DNA of 64,000 nucleotides from Gonapodya prolifera JEL478. Taxonomy: Eukaryota > Monoblepharomycota > Monoblepharidomycetes > Monoblepharidales > Gonapodyaceae. Below, piece by piece: positions 11,042 to 24,269 of the stretch. Numbering within the stretch: position 1 is the first letter of the stretch; each line of letters opens with the position of its first letter. A model generated the notes under the pieces. It worked only from the letters and a program-made list of their open reading frames with translations, was not told the origin of the DNA and did not search any database. Location of the stretch: assembly GCA_001574975.1 (NCBI GenBank), contig KQ965738.1, forward strand, positions 263,133 to 327,132. The letters are read 5' to 3'. The position numbers and the translations under genes are program-made.

Positions 11042-14000
11042 TCAGGCCATGGCAGACCATGGCTTAACTTTAAGCTCCTCCGCCGAGAACTTTGTTGCGT
11101 CAACATTCTTATCTCCAACAGCAAGGCGAATTCTTTCAGAACTCGCAGGCGAGAACAGCTCGAAAGGACCATCAAGACCTTGATCCCGCCTCGCCGCTTT
11201 AATGGCATCCCGAATTGCGTAGAACACACTCGCCCCCATGAATAGTGGCGGCCTTTGATGAATATGTTGAGTTGCATAATCACATAATTGCGAAGTTTAC
11301 GGCGACTCACTCCCCAATCGCCTTTGAGCTGTGAATGGCTCTCTTGTTTTGCGATTCTTTCACAAAGTAAACATTGAACTCCGCAGGAACATCTCTAAAT
11401 CCAGGAATCTTATACGCCCCTGGACCTGCAAGATTTGTTCAACTACACGCGTTTCCCAAGCAGCTTAGATAAATTACCATACCTCGTGTCCATGCAACAC
11501 CAGTGGTTGGTGAAATAAGAGGCTCTTCGATTGTTGTCCACCCCTGTCCCTGTGCAAATGCTCCTTCAATCTAAATGCACAGCAGTCACAACATTAAGCG
11601 AAGAATACAACTTGGGGCACAGTTGAACGTACCTGTCCAACATCAATGCTCGGATTTAGACTCTGCCCGATATCCATCATGATGTCTGATCGTAGGACCA
11701 CGTGGTCTCCAGTGAGACAATCAATTTCTACTTCTGTAACAGCTGCTCCATAAACAAAGCTAAGACGTTGTGCGTTATGTCAATAGCCGCCTGAAGAGCG
11801 ATGTCAAGTAAAGACCTACTAATTGTACATTCGCCCACTGTTTGTTCCCCAATCATAGCTGAGGTCCGGCGTTTTGTAGAACCCGTGAGCGCTCAAGTCA
11901 CAACGATCCATATACGCTTGAGAAACAATCTAAACAGACGAGTCTCAGCTTTCAAGATCAAACAGCCAGAGACATTTTGGTACCTGCTCCCATGTCCCAG
12001 TAGGATTTTTTGCCCGGTAAGGTTTCAAACGCTCAGCGATCTGCTGACATGCATCCAAGACGGCCATTCCATTGAGGTCGGAGCTTGCACTTGCAGCAGT
12101 TGCAGAAGTATTGGGGACAGTGGCAGTTGAGGTCTCGTTGATGTAGACTTTCTCAACAGGTATCCCGAGTGCGTTTGCCGCGACTTGGACTGTCCAAACA
12201 TAAAATTTTTTCGTTTGCGCAGATCCCGATTGAAAAGTAGATAACTCGTACTAACCCATTTTAGTATGGAGCCCTTGGCCCATCTCAGTTCTGTTGAAGA
12301 AATGCAAAAGTCAACCAAAATGGAAATTGTGCCTTGGAAAAAGACAGCACGAACCCTTTTAAAAGGCAACCATGTTAGTAGCGCAAATCACCAATAATTA
12401 ACGTTTGAAACGTACCGCCATGATGCACTAGTACCGACCCATCGGTGTAAACGAGAACAGATGACCCTGCCTGCAGACAGTCGGTTTATTAGCCATGCTT
12501 TAAAAATCACAGAATAGCTGTCTCCACCTGGTTCAACCATCTTGCTGTGAACGCAATACCGAACTTAGTTGGCATGGCGGCAATACCTCTGTAGAATAGG
12601 TGGGAAACATGAAAGTCCGTTTTGGTAAGATACACAAAAATTGGAAATGATCGGCCCTGCTCACCTCTTTTTGAACGCATTTTTCTCATTAAATAGCGCA
12701 ATTTCTTTTCGTCGCGAAGAGAAACTGCTGCGATCCATCAATTTAGTCCAAACTCGGTCAAAATAGACATCTTCCAATGGCTGTCTGAAGTGTGTGAGTT
12801 GGTTTGTTTTGTAGAAATTCAACTCCCGAATCTCCTCCACAGGCTTGTTCAAATAATCTGCAACGTGCGTGATATACCTTCGCAAAAGTTAACACATGTG
12901 ACAGGGAAGTTGCAAAGATATTCGCTCACGTCTCGGCTATGTGCATCCCTTGAGGACCCCCAAATCCTCGAAACCTTTATGCAAGAACAATCAACTACGC
13001 AACTGAAACTGGTAGGGATATCCACTCACGCGGTGTTAGTTGGGAGGTTTGTTCGACACATTCTACCAAGAATTTTAACATTCGGGATGTAATACGTGTT
13101 GTCCGAGTGCGTGATGGCGCGCTCAAGAATGCTTAGAGACAAATCCATGGAGTAACCCGCATTTGAGTAAATCTATCAGTTTTGGTATAAAGCGGAATGA
13201 GACAATGACTTCATTCATCGGACCTTCCCACACACCTCCAATTCAAGAGACACGAGCTTTCCGTCTTCCGTGAATCCAACCCTGTAGTCACCCCTGTCCG
13301 AATCGGATTAAAGCTGTATATCGAAGTTAACGTATCGGGGAACTTGTTTCGCACCTGAAGGGATGGCGCATCCCGCTGATGGTCATATCTTCCTCTCGTG
13401 TAAGCATGCATCTCACTGGCGCATTCAATTTCTTCGACGCCACCGCCAAAGCGCAAGTTAAGAAAACTGAGCGGGATTCTTTGCCACCGAAACCACCACC
13501 CATTCGTTTCACACGAACAGTGACACGATTGGATGGAGTACCGAGAACATGCGCAACCATGTGTTGAGTTTCTGTCGGATGCTGAGTGGATGCAAATATT
13601 TCAATATCGCCTTCTGGTTTGACATAGACCAATGATGCGTTCGTCTCAAGATAGAACTGCTCTTGTGCAGCCATTCGCATTGTTCCAGACACATGATGCT
13701 TTGCTTGAGCCAGGGGCACTTTCGGGGAAGAAGGATCATCCCGCGTCCAGACGGGATCGGTGACTTTGCCAGAACTATCAGTTGTAAACTCTCCCGTGTT
13801 TAATGTTCGTGTTACCGGCATGTACGAGCTAGCCGCAATGGCATCCTGGAAAAAACATAGTTGATACTTGTAATAGGTCTGAGAATGGATGCACCAACCT
13901 CAATTGTAAGAATAGGCTCCAGCGTTTCGTACTGGACTGTAACCAATCGTACTGCCTTGCGTGCAATAATTTCGGTCTCTGCAATTATCAAACCGATCAT

Positions 14001-16924
14001 TTGACCGACGTGAAGGACTTTCTCTGTGGCGAAAAGCTCCTCGTCTAGAAACATTTTGTTATGTAACACCAACAGGCCTCTGTAGCAGTAATTTGAACAC
14101 TAACCTTTCACTCCGGGCCCAATTAAATTTGGATCATGCCCGTGATTCTTCCGATGTATGTACTCTGGAATATCGTTAGCCGCTATGAACGCACGTACCC
14201 CCTTGTGAGCAAGTGCGGCAGAAGCATCAATCGACCTGCAAAGCAAGAGTCACACGATTAGGATTGATGATCACATCGCATGACCACTCCCGCCCCACTT
14301 ACTTGATTTTTCCATGAGCCACGGTACTCTGAACCAAAACGGCATAGAGCTCATTTGCCATTCGAGGAATATCATCCAGGTAGAATGCTTCCCCCGTGAC
14401 CTGCTTCATTGCCGCGATATGCATGACTTCCTTGCCCACTTGAATTGTGCTTTCCTTCGACGTTGCCACGTACTCCTGACGACCTGTGCTTACAGGCCTT
14501 TCCGAAAGCTCAACTGCAGATTGTAGTGGTTCCTCGAGTGTCCCAACGATACCGGTAATATAAATGTGGAACTTTTGAATGAAGGACATCGCCAGTGTTC
14601 GCCGATATTGTGCTTGTCCACCCGGAACATTGTAGGGAAGGTGTAAGTCCTACAAAGGTGAGTGAGTTTAGCTGCTCAAGTACTTCACACACGCGAAATG
14701 AGCTTGATGCCGACCTCTCCAACCCACGAAACAAGCCTCTCCTTTAGCGATTCACCCCACTGTGATCCCACAATCTTCTCTTGAGCACCTTTGGCTTGAA
14801 CTGTGGTTGGGGCCATCCCACCAAAGGAGAAACACGCGTCCGAGACTTTCCACGTTCCGTCGCTCTCATGGGACAGTTTCACACGAAGCCCAGCATTCAC
14901 AATAGCAATATCATCATCCCTACGGCGAGCCTGCTTGAAAGCGCGCACGTACTCATCCCTTCCCGTGAAAGGCAGAACTGAGAGAGCGATAGAATGACAT
15001 GTTCGGTCAATAAGAAAAAGAGGGGATCGATTTTAGCTTACAGATCGAGACAACAACCTCGCTCCGCTCAAGAGCTGTCTTTCGATAACCAAGGAAGAAG
15101 TTCTTCATCGGAATCTCACGCTCCCTTTTCGTTGATTGCACCTTTAGAACAGCGCCCTGGTGTATGGAGAACCAGTTCAATTGTCTTCCACTGATTCTGA
15201 GAAAATGCAAATGACAATCTTACCATTGCGACAAATACGGGATTCAAATCCGAGATTGGAGATGCCGTTACTATATTTCCGGCGATACAGGCACTGTTTA
15301 CAGTGCAGGTGTAAGCCAAGACGCCAATGCAATCTCAAGGAAGGAGTGGACATCTCACACGTTCCGTATTTGGTTCCCTGCGAACCATTTCAAATTATCC
15401 AGGAGGGCTTTGAAACCTCGCGTTTTCTGTTCGCCGTGCTCTTTAATGAATGCTTTGAGAAGCGTTCCAAAATCGGACAAAGTGGTACCGGCTCCAACTT
15501 CGACGCCGGAATTGTCCGCTCGCACGACCACGTTTTTGAGCTCCTTGATATCAACCGCAGAAATCTGAATGGGATATTGAACACCCTTGAACTTTGTTTC
15601 GATTCCAATCTCGGTGTTTCCGAAAACGATCTTGGCATGTGGATTGCTCTCCATGAGCGAGAGAAGCTCGGGGAGTGTCGAAGGGTGGTGCCACCTGATC
15701 GACTCGTTCGCAAACACATATGAAGAAGCGGTCGGGGACGTTGCTTCGGTTTGCAGACGCTTGATGAGTTCTTCCGGGAACGGTATATCTTTTGCAGCTT
15801 TGAGAAGGCTTGGTCCGGTGCACGTTTCCACGTCACCCGCCCCAGATGGAGTATCCCCAATGCAGCTTTTCGACGAACATTCACCGCCAGCGGCACAAGC
15901 ACGAGCGCAGACCTTGGATAAAGGACTGTCAACGGCAAACTATTGTTGCAATGTCATAAAATGTGGTTACGAGGTTTCCTCACAATACAAAAATTGTCCA
16001 CAAGCACACTCACCGTTTTCGCACCCTTAAAAATGGAGCGGTAACCGGTGCACCGGCAAAGATTTCCTGAAAGTAACAGATGGTTGCAACAAAGTGACGT
16101 GACGACGATGAATCCGCGAACGAGCAGTCAAGTGCCTCAAGTCATACCATCGAAAGCTTCTTCAATCTCCTCTTCTGTGGGATTTGGGTGGTTCTTGGTG
16201 AGGGTGTAAAGACTGGCAACGATCCCAGGAGTGCACTGCCAAGCGCGAACGCCCTTCTATGTTAATACGGAAGCGTGAATTAACGAAATTGCTAGCTTAC
16301 AAAGCCGCACTGTGATCCGTGATGCCGGGCAATCACTTCTTGTGTGGGGTGGGGTTCTGAGGGTTGTCAATTGGAGGCACGATCGGGATCACGTTGATTC
16401 CGACCACCAACGCTCGTCTTCGGTGACGATGGGCAACGCTCACGTGAGGAACTACCGATCCCCTCTATTGTAATGATATGTTTCCCATCGACCGAACACA
16501 GGGGCACGAGACATGCGTTCACTGATGTGTACCTATTTTGGGCGATAGAGGAGAAAACATGACTGGGTGTGATTCATGACACCGAAATATACGTTCCATT
16601 CACGTACGCTACTTTGGCTGAATCGAGGCTGTACGTTGAAGAAACCACAGTACAAGCGCCGCAACCGCCTTTCGTTTTGATGGGATAACGAATCACGACG
16701 GCGTTGTTCGAAAGAATTGCGCGCGATCACATCAGAAAGACGTATTGCATTCGCATACTCGAAATTAGCGCACCTTCTCCACATCCCAGCTTAGATCCAG
16801 TCAGTCCCAACTTCGTTCTGATGTATGAGAGAAGCGTCTCCTCCGGGTCTGGGTTGGGGTCCACCACATGTTTGCCGTTTATCCAGAAGTCGAGCGGCTT
16901 CGCGTTTTTCAAAGATTCCGCCAT
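11042..16924 (-). CDS. xdh: Xanthine dehydrogenase (molybdenum hydroxylase)
   Basis: Oxidises hypoxanthine and xanthine to urate in purine catabolism; a cytosolic or peroxisomal flavo-molybdo-iron enzyme. The start at 16924 gives [20 protein letters not shown]. The first 2Fe-2S domain carries KLGCGEG joined to GCGACTVV across an intron. The second carries GSQCGF joined to [12 protein letters not shown], then [15 protein letters not shown]. The FAD domain has [10 protein letters not shown] followed by [18 protein letters not shown]. The molybdopterin domain shows [47 protein letters not shown] and [13 protein letters not shown]. The Glu, Arg and terminal Glu expected for xanthine, rather than aldehyde, oxidation are present in GGKE, FRGFGG and IGEPP. 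The gene has more than 15 short introns. It is divergent from cystathionine gamma-synthase. Confidence 0.95.
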
Positions 16925-17029
16925 GAGAATTGAGTTGATCGGGACCTCGTGCGGGATCACTTTGCTACGGTCACGATGGCACAGACAAATCATTCGCAAT
17001 AACGTCTTCTCTTTTTGCCCCCCCACAGA
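16925..17029. promoter_or_regulatory. Compact bidirectional promoter, XDH / cystathionine gamma-synthase
   Basis: Only about 105 bp separate the two start codons. The right end has a pyrimidine tract ending in CCCCCCCACAG just before the ATG at 17030, which resembles a 3' splice site. An upstream untranslated exon, or a start further 5', therefore remains possible for the plus-strand gene. No GATA-type nitrogen-response motif was noticed. Confidence 0.4.
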
Positions 17030-19349
17030 ATGGACGAACATCCCTTCCTGACGTTCAACGCGTTTTCTTCGAAACTCGGCACTCCGATTCCTCCGGACTC
17101 GCAGCATTCCGTGTCGGTCACGCTTCCAACATGGAAGGATAATGTCAGGTATGAGGTGTGTGAATTGCTTGCTTTCACCGCTTGAAAGTGGTCGTTCCAC
17201 ATTCGCTGATCCTAGGAAGGAGATCCCGAAGTCCACAATCAGCTGCAAACGGGATACCCTCGCTTCGTGTACCACAAACTGGTTCGCAAGTTGATGGATG
17301 TCTGCGAGCGCAAGTTCGCCAGAGACGGCGAAAAGGTCCTCGTCTTGCCTTCGTGGGGCACTGCACAGCAATGTCGCGAGTTCATCAGATCTCAGTCGGC
17401 TGATGCAGGGCCTGTTCCCATCAGGATTGTTGAGCTCGCTGTCGCGAAACCTCGGGCCCAGACTGCAGCACCAGAGGCTGCTCGATATCCTGCGATTTCT
17501 TCAGCGTCGGAAGCAGACGAGTTTGCTGGGTTTCCAGAAGTGACCCTGTACATTGTTGTGTTCCCTGAAGCTCACGCGAAAGTAGCGAAGCAATTCTGGC
17601 AACATTCAGGGTAAGTTTCACATCTTCGTTTTTGATTTTATTCACGTCTGTATTGAGAGTGCCAATGTGTTGATTCCAAAGGGCAATCATCTCCTCTCGC
17701 AAGGCACAACATTGCCTTCGGGTCCTCTCCAGGACGAGTGACACATTTGCGTCTGCAACCGGTGCGTCGTTTCATGACCAACTCTCCAGGGCCCCGCGAT
17801 ACTTTGCAAAAGGACCAGTGTCTGCAGAGTCCGTTGCCTCCGCGCGAGAAGCCGCGGCGACGCAACGGAGTGCCATTGATGTCGACACTTACGTCGAGGA
17901 GCGCTTCGGGCGAAATCTTTCCGTACAGATGGCAGACGCTGCTAAAATTGTCGTTCGCCGAAGAATTGCTGGGGTGCTGGGTGAAGAATCCAACGAAACC
18001 GACGCCGAGAATCTTGTGCAGCAAGTTGCTCAAGAGATTGCGGATCGAGGGACGAATCACGAAAGCAGCGACACATCGCACAACTCAACCGCGGCTGACG
18101 GGCACAAGGTTGACCGAGGGATTCCTGGACTCGCTGATAAAGATGTTTTCTTGTTTCCTTGCGGGATGAACGCAATTTACACGACACACGTAGTTGTGGG
18201 TGACGTTCTTTAGTTCAATATCATTATGAGCTGGACTGAACCTCCTGTATCCTCAGCTTCGGCGTACCTTTGGTGAATTGAAGAGTGTCCAATATGGGTA
18301 AGCACAACTCCTTTCAATGAAAGCTACATCCAAAGAATTTCAGAACTAACGATGCATACGGTAGTTTTCCTTATTTGGATACACTGAAAATTCTTCAAAA
18401 GTTTGGGGCGGGCGCTTACTTCCTGGGCAATGGAACCGAAGAGGAATTGGACTATTTGGAGCGAGAAGTGCTCCCCAAGGAGAAAATTCTCGCCGTCTTC
18501 ACGGAATTTCCTTCGAATCCTCTCTGCAAGTCTGCCAACCTATCGCGACTTCGACAACTAGCCAACACGCATTCGTTCCTCATTGTGATCGACGAGACCA
18601 TTGCCAACTTTGTCAACGTCTCAGTGCTTGAGTACGCCGACGTTGTTTGCTCAAGCTTGACCAAGATTTTTAGTGGCGACTCGAATGTTATGGGTGGAAG
18701 GCAAGTGATGATATTGCTTCAGTTAACGTAAAACCTACTAACGCTGTTCTAATGTTTCTGACAGCGTCGTTCTCAATCCACTAAGCCCTCACTACCATGA
18801 GCTGACAAAGGGCTTTAAAGAACATCATGAGGACATCGTGTGGTGTGAAGATGCTCTGTTTCTGGAGCGCAATTCTCGAGACTTTCGTCGTCGAGCTTTG
18901 ATTTGCAACAAGAATGCTGAATTTCTCGCCGAGTTTCTGCGCAATCACCCCGCAGGTAAGATTGGATCCGATGCGTTTCGTCTTCTTAGCCGGGGCGCTC
19001 ATGTGCAACATTGATAGTCGAACGCGTACACTATCCAAAGTATACAAACACTGACGTTTACGAACGTCATAAGCGACCGGATGGAGGGTTTGGGTCCCTC
19101 TTCTCGGTGGTTTTCAAAGAAGACTCGAAGGCAATCTCATTTTACGACGCACTTCGATGTGCCAAAGGACCCTCACTCGGCACGAACTTTACCCTCGCTT
19201 CCCCCTACGCGATTCTTGCGCACTACGGCGAGCTTGACTGGGCAGAAACATTCGGGGTTTCTCGCTGGCTCGTGCGGGTATCTGTTGGGATGGAGCAGCA
19301 GGATGTATTGTTGACAGTGTTTACAGAGGCACTTTCCGTGCCAGAATAG
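17030..19349 (+). CDS. Cystathionine gamma-synthase, fungal STR2-type
   Basis: PLP enzyme joining O-acyl-homoserine and cysteine to cystathionine in transsulfuration towards methionine. The N-terminal extension typical of the fungal enzyme is visible: [19 protein letters not shown], then across an intron [27 protein letters not shown] and [16 protein letters not shown]. The PLP fold shows [17 protein letters not shown] near 18150, [14 protein letters not shown] near 18366, [15 protein letters not shown] near 18500, [11 protein letters not shown] near 18588, and the Schiff-base lysine in [16 protein letters not shown] near 18652. The C-terminus has [12 protein letters not shown] and [19 protein letters not shown]. 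About six introns. The lysine context SLTK separates it from lyases only weakly; the N-terminal domain is the stronger evidence. Confidence 0.9.
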
Positions 19350-19661
19350 GTGTAGGATTTAATTTCACACTAGGACATGTAGTCACACCAACACAAGCAT
19401 GCACTTAGAACGTCTTATAAGGCAGCAGAAAGTTTGGTGACGGAGCAGGGGCTGTTTCCGAGATGTACGGAGTCACCTGATCTAACGCTATTGTGAGGTT
19501 TGGAGAGTAGAGGGAGGATTTGCATGTCTAGAAAAAAGTTCTCCGGGGGGCTTATGCAGAGTCTCAAAAGTTTCGTGGAATGCACAAAGTCTCAAAGGCA
19601 AGGGATGAGGGGGTGTTGAAGGTTCCGATGTGGCACATCCCCAAATCTTTGGCATCACAAC
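19350..19661. other. Intergenic, no gene seen
   Basis: About 310 bp between two genes on the same strand. Contains stop codons in all frames and no recognisable motif. Confidence 0.4.
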
Positions 19662-21827
19662 ATGATGAGCCAGGTGACACGCCACGCAACGCATCGGGCC
19701 ATCAACTCAGTTATCGAGACCGAAGAGGTTCTTGGACCGCTGCCATCTGGATGGATTGTTGGAAAGACACCGGGCGGTCGAGCTTTCTATGTCGAGTGAG
19801 TATCGGGAGCGGTGCGGAAATGCATTGGCGACGAGCGAGACAACAAACCCTTACGGATGCCGTTATCGCAGGCAATCGACGAAGACGGTAACCTGGGTTG
19901 ATCCCCGCACCAAGTCTGTGCGAGAGCACGATATTACCAGGATCAAGCCTGGGGTGCTTCCTTATGGCTGGGAAGAAGCCGCAGATGACAACAAAGAGAT
20001 ATATTACATTGAGTATGTGGTCAGCTCGACGTGACTTGATCGGGCTCTTTGAACCAACCACATCGGGCTAGCCACACGACCCGCACAACCTACCGGGAGC
20101 CCCCATGGAATCCTTCTGTGCAACAGTACGCTATTGCGTTGAAGCGTTACCTTGCCGGAGAACTCAAACCCGCTCCGATGGTTAGTAGTTGAACATGTTT
20201 GTTCATGTTGCTGTTCTAATGTGCTCTACAGATGAAGGAGCTCGCCACTTCCGCAAGCGAGAAAGCGTCCAGGAGAGCCACGATGACAAGTCAGCAACAG
20301 CCAGCCGTGGAAAACACTCTTCCAGAACAGATCAATGACGCAGTTCAGAAGTTGAGCGAGAAGAGGACATCTGATGGCGACGTGCCTCCTCTTCCCGCAC
20401 CAAAATCTGAGGAAGAGGAAGCGCTCCGACAGAGTGCAGAGAAGATTCACGGGGATGTACCACCTCTTCCGATTTCGTCAAGCAAACCTGTGGTCGAGAC
20501 GATGGAACCCGTTCCTAGAGCGCCGTTCAGTATCGATAAACTGGACAACCAAGTCAGCGATTTACCACCGCCTGCTGCTGCTAAAAGCATGCTTGAAGAT
20601 ACTGTCGTGCCACAAGAGGAAGAGCATTCTACCCCAGAAGAACCATCTGAAGCATTGGAGAATGACGCTCCTCTTTCTTCGTCGAATGCTCAGGACGCTC
20701 GTGGCGAAACTCAATACGAAGACAAGATTGCGCATCTTGCCAAAATCAATGCCGAACTCGAGGAAGAGGCACAAGCCGTCCAGGAAGAGAACAAGCATGC
20801 ACACGAAGAGCTCGAGGCGGTCAAGGCACAGCTCGCGAAAGAAGCGGAAGAGCGAAAGAAACTCGAGAGTCTGGTTATTCAGCTCCAGAGGGATGTGCTG
20901 GGTATTGTCCAGAGACGTGGCTCTTCAGAAGAAGCGAATGTCGCCGCGCAGCTGGCTGCGGCAAATCCGTTCGCCAAGCCCAACGAAAGGCCGCTTATTG
21001 AAGTGGCAGAAGAAGACGAAGAAGAAGAAGCAGAAGAGGAGGAGGAGGAGGAGGAGGCAGAGGATGCAGAAGAGGCGGAAGAGGCCATAGAGAGCGATGC
21101 CGAGGATGATTCATCAGTGCAGGGTGGCGAAGATCAAGTGGGAGTCAAAGCCGAAGAAGTCCGCACTGCCGAAGACACGAGACCGTCAGTCATGGCATCG
21201 GAATTGGCTGCCCTAAAGCAGCGCCTAGAGCAAGAAAGAAAGCAGAACCAAACCTTGCAAATGGCCACATCATCAATGGCCGACTCGAAGACCAGTATGG
21301 AAGCAAGTGGAGAGTACAGAGTGCCTGGGGTGAGTCGAGGTTGTGTGTTTGTTGTGGAACTATCCCCCAACCACCATTATAGTGGGTCAAAGAGATCAGC
21401 AAGACTGCTGCGACGTCCAAGACGGTCCGTATCAAAATCAAGGACCGACAGAAGATGAACCCAGAGGGTCTCACTTTTGCGTGAGTGTTGCATCGAAATG
21501 GATGTCTTCACTGCGCTCAAATATCGAACTCTTTAGCGACAAAATGCTCTACTTCACGGCGGAGGCTCAAGATTCTGGAAACAAGACTGCACCAAAGGCC
21601 GTTACGTCGCTCGCTACCCCAATCACCAAAAAGGGAACACGAAAGATCAAAGGACCGAAAGGTTTGAATTCCCACAAATTTTGTGATTCTATTGGAGCTG
21701 CTGTCCTAACTTACGTTTTTGTTGACGTACCAACTCAGAGACTGCAATGGCGCGCCGCCTTCAACTCACGAATCTTCAGGAACAGTTTGCGCCCACCACG
21801 GAAGAAGAGGAGGAGAAGGAACACTAA
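19662..21827 (+). CDS. Tandem WW-domain protein with acidic coiled-coil region
   Basis: Likely an adaptor binding proline-rich partners. The ATG at 19662 gives MMSQVTRHATHRAINSVI. The first WW domain reads GPLPSGWIVGKTPGGRAFYV, interrupted by an intron, then STKTVTWVDPRTK. The second reads VLPYGWEEAADDNKEIYYI, an intron, then HTTRTTYREPPWNP. Each has the two conserved tryptophan/aromatic positions (the second aromatic of WW2 is Tyr). A long disordered region repeats GDVPPLP (near 20378 and 20453), itself a possible WW ligand. A coiled coil follows (20720-20900), then an almost pure Glu/Asp/Ala tract at 21005-21110. The last exon was chosen as the frame after the acceptor near 21737 that ends QEQFAPTTEEEEEKEH at 21827, because it keeps the acidic character. 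No catalytic domain is seen. The exact role is unknown. Confidence 0.7.
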
Positions 21828-21928
21828 CGGCAACCACTCTTCGCCACCGAAGAAGATGAAATGCAGAGGAAAGAAACTCATTTTCACCGGTGTTTGCTTC
21901 ATTAAGTAACGGGCTAAGAATAATAATG

Positions 21929-23749
21929 CTAACGTTCTTGTTCGCGCTCTGGATCTGCCGAACGTCCATTTCTTTCACGCGCATTGTCCACTTCCCCGGC
22001 CCTGCCCTTCCCCGCCTCTTCTTCCTCTGGTCCCCTTTCAGCGATTTCAATTCTTGGGAGGGCGCGTACTCGCTCTCCATATTCGCTCCGTACGAATCGC
22101 ATCCCCGAGCCGCCCCCCATCCGATCACCATTTCTCCATCCACCCCCTCTCCAATTGCTGTTTGGGGCCGGATGATTTCGATCCCCACCTCGCCGGCGAT
22201 CTCCAGACCCGCCGTCCCAGCCCATCCTCCCCCCATCTGCCCTGGCCCATCCGCGACCTTTGATTTTCCGCCCCTGCGCATCGACCTGCTCCTTTTCAGG
22301 GAGATTTGGCACAGAGAGCGCACGGTCGCGAAGTGGGTCCGAGTATGGATTGTAGAGTTCCCGGTTTCGTACTGGTGCTCTGGCTTCAGCATCAATATTC
22401 GCACGGTCCTCAACACGCTCTCCGTCAGAGCCATCAGAATCATCGTCCTTCTTTTTCTTTTTCGACTCCTTCTTGGAATCACGACGCTTGTCCTTGTCTT
22501 TGGAGTCCTTAGAACTCTTTCCACGACTCTTACTCGACTTTGAAGACTTGGACCGCCGCTTTTTCACTTCCACAGAATCTTCTGATTTCGAATCATCCGA
22601 GTCCGACTCAGTTCCGTCGTCCGAAGATGCGTCGGAATCCTCGCTTCCAGAATCCTCCGATTCATCCTTTTTTCGCTTAGAGGATGGCGGAGCAGGTTCA
22701 GGGCCCGCGACCTTCTTCGCGTTGACTTTCTTTTGGAACTCTTCCACTGATTGCGACGAAACACAAACCGTCAATTTGCAGCGTCACCACATCAATACGA
22801 TGGAACCCACGAGTCATCCCCTTCGGAAGCTTGAGCTCCAGCTCTCCACAGTTGGCAATGCGAGCTTCTTTTATGGGTTTGTCTTTGTCGTCGACGGAGA
22901 CGTTCTCAAGCTCTTCCACCACCTCGTACCCGGACACAACCTGTCCAAAAACAACGTGCTTGCCATCCAGATGAGGCGTCGGTCGAGTTGTGATGAAAAA
23001 TTGAGAGGTCGCGGTGTTGGGTCCTGACGGAGTGCACGAGAATGAAGGTGGTCAAACGTGAGATCGTGTCAGTTCAACGAACCTCGATTTGCCATAGACA
23101 GCAACCCCTCTTTCGTATGTTTCCGCTTCAGGCTTTCATCCTCCATGGTACCTCCATAAATGGATTCTCCGCCCCGCCCATCTCCGCGAGTGAAATCGCC
23201 TCCTTGAATCTATTTAAGTTGAGTGCAAAGAGCGCTGTGGAAGGCTGGTGACGGCACTTATACAGGCAATGAGGACTCACCATGAAACCTTTTATAATCC
23301 TGTGAAATCTCGAGTTCTTGTAGTGAAGCGGGGCTCCTGTTGCTCGAGAACGACCCTTCTCGCCAGTACAGAGGGCTCTGTTGAACGAATATTACAATGG
23401 TTTGCATCGATTGAACAAAGATATGAAATTCAGGGACATAGTCACCTGAAGTTCTCGCAAGTGCGTGGCACTTCATCGTTGAAGAGTTCTATGATGATTC
23501 TACGCGACAATTCCATCATTCAGGAGATTCGACGGCTTTCCAAATAAAGCACCTGCAATAGTGCGGACTCACCTTCCAACTAAACATCAGATTGCAATAC
23601 AGCAACAAGAGTGAAGACAGAAGTGTGGATAAGGCCTTCTAGTATTCTGAGGTCTTCCTCCAACGTCAAATCACTTTATGCAACTTACTCTTTCTGCCGT
23701 CTAGATCCACGTCCAGGAAAACACGCGGACGTATGCCAGGGAGGGACAT
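21929..23749 (-). CDS. SR-type cyclophilin (peptidyl-prolyl cis-trans isomerase)
   Basis: Prolyl isomerase with a charged C-terminal tail, like human PPIG/SR-cyclophilins tied to pre-mRNA processing. The start at 23749 gives [20 protein letters not shown]. Then come [27 protein letters not shown], the catalytic [58 protein letters not shown] and [11 protein letters not shown]. The active-site Arg (FHRI), Gln (IQGG) and Phe (QFFI) are present. The position equivalent to human CypA Trp121 is His (PHLDGKH), as in many larger cyclophilins with weak cyclosporin binding. After an intron at about 22753-22804 the tail is first Ser/Asp/Lys-rich (22430-22680), then Arg/Gly-rich, ending EREQER. The gene lies head-away from the WW gene, with about 100 bp between 3' ends. 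Confidence 0.9.
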
Positions 23750-24269
23750 TAGAACGGTTTAGGTGAGGTTGAAGTGAAGGTCCACCGATGAATAAACAGG
23801 GTGCTATAGGGTGCGAGATGAGACGATTAAAAGAGTTGAGGGAAAGGGAGGAAAAGAAGAGATGTGGGGAGGAGGAAGAGGGAAAGGTTGGCAAGTCTGT
23901 GAAAGTGGGTCGGCTGTGGTCATCGCACACTTCTCGAAGTAAATGGAACCCGTCTGCAGCCCTAACAGAGTACTTGCAGCTGAGATCTTACAAGGGTTTC
24001 TCTCTACTGCAAGATAACGTGCAAGTAAATTGCGTTCTCATCAGAATCAAGCCATCGACTGCAAGTCTCAAGAGGACCTTCGTTTGAGAGTCGTAATTGG
24101 TGTACCAAGGCAACTCTGAAGGTCCAGAAGTCGTGAAGTGTGCTTCATAGACATAAAACGCAGTCAGCACCATTCCAAACAATGCATGCACAATGCATTC
24201 AGCACTAAATACACCCTTCTGAAGGCACGCGTGAAAACACCATAAATTAACGTCCCAACTCTGCGTACA
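23750..24269. other. Intergenic, no supported gene
   Basis: About 520 bp upstream of the cyclophilin start. It contains a purine-rich stretch at 23820-23890 that gives open frames by composition only. No family motif on either strand. Confidence 0.35.

Noticed and set aside
11042-16924. Aldehyde oxidase instead of xanthine dehydrogenase
   Set aside because: The substrate-site residues in GGFGGKE and FRGFGG are those expected for xanthine dehydrogenase.
21984-22543. Plus-strand frames of 60-217 codons antisense to the cyclophilin tail
   Set aside because: The low-complexity Ser/Arg/Asp tail on the minus strand opens the opposite frames; the minus-strand reading is contiguous with a complete cyclophilin.
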